NCBI GenBank assembly: GCA_005879255.1
Contig: VBKY01000397.1
Coordinates: 1 to 5,117, forward strand
From: Deltaproteobacteria bacterium
GTDB lineage: Bacteria > Desulfobacterota_B > Binatia > UBA9968
DNA length: 5,117 nt
Direction of reading: 5' to 3'
The notes under the pieces were generated by a model, which worked only from the letters and a program-made list of their open reading frames with translations, was not told the origin of the DNA and ran no database searches. Shown in pieces: positions 1 to 4,686 of this stretch. How positions within the stretch are numbered: the first letter of the stretch is position 1; each line of letters begins with the position of its first letter. Position numbers and translations under genes: made by a program.

Positions 1-117
1 AATTTCAGCGCGCTCCACGGGCTTCCCATTCTCGCCGATGTAGTCAAAGTCATCTCGTAATTCACGCGCGCATATCACATAGATTCGATGCGCCGGCACT
101 TCGAGCCATTCAGCCAT
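1..117 (-). CDS. Hypothetical protein, N-terminal 39 residues only (runs off left edge)
   Basis: Minus-strand reading frame open from an ATG at 117 to the window edge, 39 codons without a stop. It begins MAEWLEVPAHRIYVICAREL and continues as a charged, soluble-looking stretch rich in Asp and Glu. I do not recognise the family. The start is chosen because GGAGG lies nine bases upstream, an excellent Shine-Dalgarno. The frame is also open further upstream, with another ATG at 162 and no stop until the TGA at 247-249. A longer protein is therefore possible but lacks such a ribosome site. It lies downstream of the HTH regulator and the RuvC-like ORF on the same strand, and may be the third gene of that operon. 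It is in the same frame as the RuvC-like ORF, separated only by that TGA. Confidence 0.55.
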   Translation of the reverse strand, partial: MAEWLEVPAHRIYVICARELRDDFDYIGENGKPVERAEI

Positions 118-246
118 GTTCGTAGACCTCCATTCCGCCACCGGCAAAAAAGAACGGGTCATGATTCCATTACTATCACGATCTGTCCGTAAGTTCAGGG
201 GCGGGCGGGGTAGTGACTCGCTGAAGTGTTTTGATTTCAAGAAGAG

Positions 247-405
247 TCACGGCTGCCGAGCCGGAATGGCTCGAACGGCGGTGTGGAGGACTCGGACGCG
301 TCTGCGAGAATGCCGATTTGGTCGTTCAAGGACTGCGAAACCGAATCCTCGAGTGGAAGGATCAATCGCGAGCACGCGTATGTCTTTTGTGTAAGCACGG
401 CTCAT
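247..405 (-). pseudogene. RuvC-like nuclease-fold N-terminus, truncated after 52 codons
   Basis: The ATG at 405 overlaps the stop of the HTH gene as ATGA, the usual sign of translational coupling. Residues 9-27 read IRVLAIDPSTRGFGFAVLE. This matches the first strand and catalytic-Asp motif of RuvC-like RNase H-fold resolvases (compare GIDPGSRxTGYGV in RuvC); the candidate metal-binding Asp is residue 15. After VLE the sequence turns into an Arg-rich stretch unlike the rest of such a domain, and ends at a TGA at 247-249. RuvC-fold proteins need roughly 150 residues and at least three more acidic residues, none of which I can find here in any frame. I read it as a 5' remnant left by an internal deletion. 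Alternatively it is a short unrelated protein with a chance motif. Confidence 0.55.
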
Positions 406-758
406 GAAATTTTGTCAGGCCCAACTCCTGACCCGGAAGTAATCGCTTTTAAAATTTCAAGCTTTCGAGTCGCCATACGATCAGGCGTTGCTCGGTTTAG
501 TTTCCGGGTCAGGAATTGAGTCCGATTCATAATTCTCTTCTCGACCTTATGATAGACGCCCGCAAAAAGTTCTCGCGCAGGCGCGCCAAAAACCACCTCG
601 TAGGCAAAGAGGGTTTCCAGGCTCGGCTTACGCGCGAACCGTTCGTATCGAGAGACTTTTGTTCCGTTCTGGCAGCCCAATAAAAACCCCACCTCATCTT
701 GTGAGAGACCGCTACGTTTGCGGTATGTCCTCAGATAATTTTCGAGTTTGTAAGACAC
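402..758 (-). CDS. XRE/Cro-family helix-turn-helix regulator
   Basis: A 118-residue, intact, soluble protein. Residues about 5-62 form an HTH_3 (XRE) domain: LENYLRTYRKRSGLSQDEVG has the typical helix 1 and the start of helix 2, followed by LLGCQNGTKVSRYERFARKP, where VSRYE is the recognition-helix signature. The remaining half (about 63-118) is basic and helical-looking, without a recognised domain. The start is GTG at 758. The frame has no other usable start before an upstream TAG, and no clear Shine-Dalgarno precedes the GTG, so translation may be weak. It is read from the promoter at 877-905, and its stop overlaps the start of the RuvC-like ORF by ATGA. XRE proteins usually bind palindromes near their own promoter, so autoregulation through the repeats at 822-860 or 900-959 is plausible but not shown. 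The domain call is firm; the target is unknown. Confidence 0.88.
   Translation of the reverse strand: MSYKLENYLRTYRKRSGLSQDEVGFLLGCQNGTKVSRYERFARKPSLETLFAYEVVFGAPARELFAGVYHKVEKRIMNRTQFLTRKLNRATPDRMATRKLEILKAITSGSGVGPDKIS
422..518 (-). repeat. 17-bp inverted repeat (stem) within the 3' end of the HTH gene
   Basis: TCCTGACCCGGAA at 426-438 is perfectly complementary to TTCCGGGTCAGGA at 502-514. The pairing extends outward by three more base pairs plus one position that is G-U in the minus-strand RNA, so 422-438 pairs with 502-518. The 63-base loop encodes part of the regulator's C-terminal half. The stem ends 17 bases before the ATG of the RuvC-like ORF, so in the transcript it could influence ribosome flow into that gene. 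A perfect 13-mer inverted repeat this close is unlikely by chance in 5 kb, though not impossible. Confidence 0.6.
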
Positions 759-821
759 GAAAAGGTGAAGTTTGGCTGCTAAAATTCGACTGATTACAGC
801 TTCAAACTAGAGGAAAGACGG

Positions 822-860
822 AAGTTTCAAAGGGAAGGGAAACTTGCCGAAAGCGGCAAG
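822..860 (-). promoter_or_regulatory. Two overlapping hairpins in the leader of the HTH gene
   Basis: In the minus-strand transcript, CTTGCCG (860-854) pairs with CGGCAAG (849-843) around a 4-base loop. Immediately afterwards AAGTTTC (845-839) can pair with GAAACTT (828-822) around a 10-base loop. The two stems share bases 843-845, so they compete at that edge. They lie about 10 to 50 bases after the predicted transcription start. They could act as an operator palindrome for the HTH protein, as an mRNA-stabilising 5' hairpin or as a weak attenuator. There is no long U tract, so a classic terminator is unlikely. Confidence 0.5.
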
Positions 861-876
861 TCGCTAACTTACTGAA

Positions 877-905
877 ATTAAAGCAGAAAATTAGGGTTTT
901 GTCAA
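877..905 (-). promoter_or_regulatory. Sigma-70-type promoter for the HTH operon
   Basis: Read on the minus strand, a perfect -35 TTGACA (905-900) is followed by exactly 17 bases and a -10 TTTAAT (882-877). This gives a predicted start near 870 and a leader of about 112 bases to the GTG at 758. Both elements and the spacing are close to the consensus, and the orientation fits the downstream gene. Confidence 0.72.
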
Positions 906-953
906 GTATGTGACGAACGTATTGTATTGTCGCAGCACACCTCATACACGTTG

Positions 954-980
954 TTGACAGCCATTTTGCAGAGTGATAAC
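954..980 (+). promoter_or_regulatory. Weak plus-strand promoter candidate
   Basis: A perfect TTGACA at 954-959 is followed after only 15 bases by GATAAC (975-980), a poor -10 with short spacing. It points towards the 149-residue ORF and the hairpin at 1125-1171. It would give a transcript start near 987 and a leader of about 240 bases. Its -35 is a mirror image of the minus-strand -35 at 900-905. Confidence 0.3.
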
Positions 981-1124
981 GGTTCTTCGAAGAGTCACAG
1001 CCCATCCATCTTGATGGACTTTCCAGCTAGGACAGAACTTCCTCATCTTCGATAGGGCAAGTTTAGCTTAGTGCTCATTGAGGGGAACGAAGTATGTTCC
1101 TCGGACGAAGAAAAATAAGTCATT

Positions 1125-1175
1125 AAAGCCAGTCGCTTTTGCGGTTCTGCCGCAAGAGTGTACTGGCTTTTGTAT
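1125..1175 (+). terminator. Long two-part hairpin with U-rich tail, possible Rho-independent terminator or attenuator
   Basis: AAAGCCAGT (1125-1133) pairs with ACTGGCTTT (1162-1170). Inside it, CTTTTGCGG (1136-1144) pairs with CCGCAAGAG (1150-1158) through one G-U. The two stems are separated by a small internal loop (2 by 3 bases), and a 5-base loop TTCTG closes the inner stem. The plus-strand side runs into TTTTGTATTT, which resembles a U tract. On the minus strand the tail is weaker. It lies 57 bases before the ATG at 1228, so with the promoter at 954 it could end a small RNA of about 185 bases or attenuate the downstream gene. Confidence 0.5.
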
Positions 1176-1227
1176 TTCAGAGGCGGCCATCAGATGTAGA
1201 ACTTTTATAGCATAGGAAGGGAGCTTT

Positions 1228-1677
1228 ATGTTTATAGAGACTTATTATGATGAAAGGGCTGCGCTTCCCGGCAGCACAAGTGAGCCGATGATTCCTTACC
1301 CGGAATTGTCTGGGGAGGAGCTAACGGTGTGGCAAGAATACTTGCCGATTAGGAGAGAGATAGGAAACTACTCACGGTTCAATACCATTCCTGACCCTGC
1401 GATTGCAGAGATAAACAAAGCAACGCGTTCATTTGAACGTATAGAGATCTGGAGCCGCGTAGACGACCCCATGGCCATCGGAGTCATCGGAGAAGAAAAA
1501 CCGCGTTACTTTTCTATCGTGCGCTGGGGGGATGCGAAACTCACGCCAGCGCAGGTAAAAAGGAGACTGTGGGTCGAGAAATGGCTGCTCCCCCTGACTG
1601 CGACAGGAGGGATCTTGGTTTTTCTCGTCCCCATGTTCGCCGTAGTGGCCTACGGGTGGATAACGGCAGGGTTTTGA
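1228..1677 (+). CDS. Hypothetical protein with one C-terminal transmembrane segment
   Basis: An intact 149-residue protein whose family I do not recognise. The first ~115 residues are soluble and charged: a Pro-containing N-terminus with PYPELSGEE around 23-31, then the core FERIEIWSRVDDPMAIGVIG (69-88) followed by RYFSIVRWGD. This core alternates like beta strands and resembles a small globular domain. The basic stretch KRRLWVEK (111-118) is followed by a hydrophobic helix at about 119-146, ending three residues from the C-terminus. This suggests a tail-anchored, N-in membrane protein whose domain faces the cytoplasm. The start is supported by GGAAGGGAG at 1215-1223, four bases before the ATG. 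It diverges from the HTH operon. No partner or function can be stated. Confidence 0.75.
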   Translation: MFIETYYDERAALPGSTSEPMIPYPELSGEELTVWQEYLPIRREIGNYSRFNTIPDPAIAEINKATRSFERIEIWSRVDDPMAIGVIGEEKPRYFSIVRWGDAKLTPAQVKRRLWVEKWLLPLTATGGILVFLVPMFAVVAYGWITAGF

Positions 1678-1717
1678 TTCACTTTTAATTGAAGGCCGGC
1701 TCGCAAAATTTTAGAAG

Positions 1718-2033
1718 CTAGTGATCATTCGCTGGAACTTCTTTGACGGCCTCTTCTTTCAGGCAGCGAGCTTCCGCGAAGACAAGCCAGAGGAGCATTT
1801 ATATTTTCGTCCCTTCCAAATAAACATTTCGTTCGTTATCGCAATGGGGTACCAAGCAAGATCTCGCGTGCGACTTCGGCGTTGCGCCCTTCGTCGGGAT
1901 CAAACAATACAGGCTTTCCCAAATCGTGGAAGAGAATGAAAAGGGACAGCATGGCGAGAACCAGGTAAGCGGGAGTCGTAGGAGAGCTGGAAGAGTCTCC
2001 GTAACCTCCACGCTTGATAGAATTCCAAAACAT
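1718..2033 (-). pseudogene. PMT/ArnT-type membrane glycosyltransferase, decayed N-terminal fragment
   Basis: From the ATG at 2033 the protein has a first membrane helix (AYLVLAMLSLFILF, residues 22-35) and then LGKPVLFDPDEGRNAEVARE. This is the hallmark N-terminal loop of PMT_2/ArnT-like lipid-linked sugar transferases; the Asp-Glu pair is the part implicated in catalysis. Homology then moves to another frame near 1850, with VPHCDNERNVYLEG corresponding to the family's VPHxNxERYLxKP stretch. It is interrupted by a TAA at 1799-1801 and resumes in that frame as MLLWLV, like the second helix, before a TAG at 1718-1720. The family is usually 450-600 residues; only the first ~100 remain. No Shine-Dalgarno precedes the ATG. 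It lies 84 bases downstream of asnB on the same strand, consistent with a former surface-glycan cluster. The family call is strong; the loss of function is certain. Confidence 0.8.
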
Positions 2034-2117
2034 GGCCTGCGAAGTCGTTACAGTTGAGCGCGACGCTTATTTGAAAAACACGGCAGAAGAACGGTCAACG
2101 ATATCTTTGAAGCTATC

Positions 2118-4022
2118 TTACGAGGAACTTTCCACATAGTTTTCATACCAAATCTGAAAGACAAGAAGCGTCCAGAGCAGTTTCCTATTATCTTTCTTTT
2201 TTTCGACATGGGTATTGATCAGATCCTTGATATAAGCGTGGTTAAAGAAACCCTGCTTCTTTATCTTTTCGTCCGACAGGTAGTGAAGCATAAAATCCTT
2301 CAGCTCAAAGGATAACCAACGGGAGATGGGAATGCCGAAGCCCTTCTTCTTTCTATGGATAATCTCTTTTGGAAGAATTCCGGTAGCAGCTTTCTTTAAT
2401 AGATATTTCGTCCTCAGTCCGTTCAGCTTGTAACGCATAGGAAGCCTACAGGCGAACTCAACAAATTCTTGGTCTAAAAGAGGGCATCGAACTTCTAACG
2501 AATTAGCCATCGAGGCTCTATCCACTTTGACCAAGATGTCATCCTGGAGATAAAGCTTCATGGACAAATAGAGAAGCCTCTCCAGGTCCTTGGTAAGTCC
2601 GCTTTCGCCGATGTGTCGGAAAATATCCTCGTACGCGGTATGATGACTGAGTTCGGCTTTAAGATCGTCGGTCAAAAGCTCCTTTTTCTCTCGATCAATA
2701 AACCCGCCCATCCAAGCAAAGAACCTTATCTCGGAAGAAACTCCGGTCCCTCTCAGAAATTGCTTGATTTTAAAATCGGTGCTGATATTGGCGTGCGAAA
2801 CCGGAAGATGGACAGCAATGGATTTAATAGTTTCCTTTACAAGCTCCGGCAGCGCATCGTAATAAGTGACTAGCCGATGGGCTTGATAGGTAGGATAGCC
2901 GGCGAAAAGCTCATCCCCGCCATCTCCACTTAAGGCCACCTTTACGTTTTCGCGGGTCGTTTTAGAGAGCAGGTAAGTTGGAAGTATGGAGGCATCACCC
3001 AACGGCTCGTCCAATACTTGGGAGAGTTTGTCGATGTGCTCCAGCATTTCTCTCATGCTGAAGATTCGTAACTGGTGCTTCAGGTTTAAAGCCTGCGCAA
3101 CTCTCAGCGCATATCCGCTCTCATCGAAGGATTTGTCATCGAAGCCGATGGAAAAACATTCGATTTGATCGTTAATTTTCTTTGCCAGAGCAGCTACTAG
3201 GCTGGAATCAATACCGCCGCTCAGAAAGACTCCGACGGGCACATCAGCCACGAGCCTTGTCTCTACGGATCTCCCCAATATTTCTCTAAGGTCGTCAATG
3301 TATTCGTCTTCCGTCTTATAACCGATCGGAAAGTCCGACAACGGAACATCCCAGTATTTTCCTTTTTTGATCTCTCCGTCTTGATATAAAAGATAATGGC
3401 CGGGTTCGACCTTTTTTATGGCTTTAAAAATCGAATGAGGCGCGGGCACATATTCATAAGTTAGATATTTACTCAAGGATCTTAGATCTATTTCTTTGGT
3501 TATCATAGGATGCCTGAGAAGCGACTTGATCTCTGAAGCAAAGACAATCCCCCGGTCATAGAGGGAGTAATACAAGGGCTTCTTGCCCATCCTATCTCGC
3601 GCCAAGAAAAGGACCCTTTTGTCACTGTCCCACAAAGCAAAAGCGAACATGCCTTTGAGCCTATCGAGACAGCCTGTGCCCATCTCTTCATAGAGATGGA
3701 TCACAACTTCCGTATCTGAGTTTGACTTGAAGGAGTGTCCCTTAGCTATGAGTTCTGTCCTCAGTTCTTGGAAGTTATAAACCTCGCCGTTATACGTGAT
3801 CCAAATATTCCCGTCCTCGTTACACATGGGCTGTCTAGCTGCAGTGGAGAGATCTAGGATGCTTAGTCTCTTGTGTCCGAGCCCGATACAAAACTTTTCT
3901 GAGTTGTCAAAATAGCTTCCTTCGTCGTCGGGTCCACGATGCTTCAGAGCATTTCCCATCCGCACTAAGATCTCTGGCCGCACGCTTTCTTTTAACGAGA
4001 GATAACCAAAAATTCCGCACAC
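2118..4022 (-). CDS. asnB: Asparagine synthase (glutamine-hydrolysing) / AsnB-type amidotransferase
   Basis: A complete 634-residue two-domain cytoplasmic enzyme that uses glutamine-derived ammonia and ATP to amidate aspartate or, in surface-polysaccharide clusters, another carboxylated substrate. The N-terminal class II glutaminase domain (about 2-190) has the nucleophile Cys2 in MCGIFGY, RGPDDEG (29-35), KRLSILDLS (51-59), YNGEVYNF (77-84) and SDTEV (102-106). The synthetase domain (about 240-600) has the PP-loop SGGIDSS (268-274), SGDGGDELFAGY (365-376) and DRASMANSLEVRCPLLD (501-517). All key residues are present and the length is normal. The start is GTG, fixed by the need for Cys at position 2; GGGAG lies 12 bases upstream, rather far. 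No promoter is visible on its upstream side. The neighbouring glycosyltransferase remnant favours a glycan-modifying role over bulk asparagine synthesis, but the sequence alone does not decide this. Confidence 0.95.
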   Translation of the reverse strand: MCGIFGYLSLKESVRPEILVRMGNALKHRGPDDEGSYFDNSEKFCIGLGHKRLSILDLSTAARQPMCNEDGNIWITYNGEVYNFQELRTELIAKGHSFKSNSDTEVVIHLYEEMGTGCLDRLKGMFAFALWDSDKRVLFLARDRMGKKPLYYSLYDRGIVFASEIKSLLRHPMITKEIDLRSLSKYLTYEYVPAPHSIFKAIKKVEPGHYLLYQDGEIKKGKYWDVPLSDFPIGYKTEDEYIDDLREILGRSVETRLVADVPVGVFLSGGIDSSLVAALAKKINDQIECFSIGFDDKSFDESGYALRVAQALNLKHQLRIFSMREMLEHIDKLSQVLDEPLGDASILPTYLLSKTTRENVKVALSGDGGDELFAGYPTYQAHRLVTYYDALPELVKETIKSIAVHLPVSHANISTDFKIKQFLRGTGVSSEIRFFAWMGGFIDREKKELLTDDLKAELSHHTAYEDIFRHIGESGLTKDLERLLYLSMKLYLQDDILVKVDRASMANSLEVRCPLLDQEFVEFACRLPMRYKLNGLRTKYLLKKAATGILPKEIIHRKKKGFGIPISRWLSFELKDFMLHYLSDEKIKKQGFFNHAYIKDLINTHVEKKKDNRKLLWTLLVFQIWYENYVESSS

Positions 4023-4108
4023 AAGCGTTTAGGACTCCCTTCCCCTTATTTCCCTCCATGAGTACATCATTCTTCGGCAGTAAAGTAGAAGGCGCCGATC
4101 AACGCGAA
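4023..4108. other. Boundary between asnB and the foreign GC-rich block
   Basis: A short stretch separates the asnB start from the first recognisable transporter sequence. On the minus strand it carries purine-rich runs (GGAGGG, AAGGGG, AAGGGAG), one of which may serve asnB as a Shine-Dalgarno. An ATG at 4058 opens a plus-strand frame that runs into the transporter remnant. It has no Shine-Dalgarno, and its first ~18 residues do not look like an MFS N-terminus. Composition changes sharply to GC-rich towards the right, so a recombination junction probably lies here. Confidence 0.5.
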
Positions 4109-4686
4109 AATGCCCCACCGCCGCAGCTACGCGGCGCCGGCTACAGATTGCGTCAAGCGCTCGATTCGGTCGGCGCCTTCGTTGGCCCGCTGCTGGCGGT
4201 GGCCTTCATGGTTTGGTTCGCCAACGACATCAGGGCGGTGATGTGGGTCGCCGTCGTGCCGGCCTTCATCACGGTGGCACTGCCCATCCTTTACGTGCAC
4301 AAGCACGCGCACGTGGGCACAGCGGCGCAGGCGCGACTCCCGTGGCCGAGGCCAAGCGGCTGCCGCGGCGTTACTAGCTCGTCGTGCTGCTGGGCGCGGT
4401 GCCCACCTTGGCCCGCTTCAGCGAAGCCTTTCTGGTGCTGCGTGCGCAAGACCTCGGACTCGCGCTCGGCTACGTGCCCGCTGATGCTGATCGTGATGAA
4501 CGTATTTTACGCGGCGCTCGCCTATCCAGCCGGGGCGGCCGCCGACCGCGTCAGCCGTCGCACGCTGTTAATCATCGGTCTCGCACTGTTGATCGCCGCG
4601 GATCTGGTGTTGGCGGCCGCCGCGTCGCCGTTGCTGGCATTCGTCGGCGCCGCGCTATGGGGGTTGCACATGGCGTTCACGCAAGG
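4109..4686 (+). pseudogene. MFS transporter, internal fragment with two frameshifts and a premature stop
   Basis: Three consecutive frame segments together read as the middle of a major facilitator superfamily permease. First (frame of 4109), PPQLRGAGYRLRQALDSVGA is the cytoplasmic loop and next helix, followed by hydrophobic helices to about 4327. The frame then shifts by one base near 4328 and continues ATPVAEAKRLPRRY, stops at TAG (4375-4377) where the family context suggests Trp, and goes on LVVLLGAVPTLARFSEAFLV to GYVP (4479). One extra base near 4480 returns to the first frame: LMLIVMNVFYAALAYPAGAA, DRVSRR, then two more helices to HMAFTQG (4686). DRxSRR is the typical MFS loop motif. 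N-terminal and C-terminal thirds are missing. The segment is GC-rich, unlike asnB. Substrate unknown; certainly not functional. Confidence 0.88.

Larger units (their letters stand above)
759..1227. other. Intergenic regulatory region between the HTH gene and the 149-residue ORF
   Basis: No convincing gene is present over 469 bases. The two flanking genes are divergent. The region holds the minus-strand promoter at 877-905, paired hairpins at 822-860, a weaker plus-strand promoter candidate at 954-980, a small stem (GGAAC 1084-1088 with GTTCC 1096-1100) and the long hairpin at 1125-1171. The part from about 980 to 1175 could be a leader or small RNA ending in that hairpin. I could not match it to a known riboswitch class. 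Confidence 0.5.

Noticed and set aside
85..150. A tRNA-like stretch on the minus strand (GCCGGTGGCGGAATGG)
   Set aside because: It looks like a tRNA-Leu 5' end, but no matching acceptor stem or T-loop follows at the right distance.
116..519. Two overlapping plus-strand open frames
   Set aside because: They are antisense to the HTH gene and the RuvC-like ORF, and their translations are Arg/Ser-rich without domains.
241..1001. Near-identical 13-base direct repeats (gaagagtcac-N-gc at 241 and 989) as element boundaries
   Set aside because: Only ten bases are identical in a row; about a dozen such matches are expected by chance in 5 kb, and no other boundary signs are present.
802..1005. A 67-codon minus-strand open frame upstream of the HTH gene
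   Set aside because: It lies across the promoter and the leader hairpins, has no ribosome site and no protein-like pattern.
1014..1055. A 13-codon ORF as a leader peptide
   Set aside because: It has no Shine-Dalgarno and no run of regulatory codons.
1721..1939. A 72-codon plus-strand open frame
   Set aside because: It is antisense to the glycosyltransferase remnant, whose family motif is unmistakable on the other strand.
2613..3691. Several 60-86 codon open frames on either strand within asnB
   Set aside because: They are shadows of a fully conserved, intact coding sequence.
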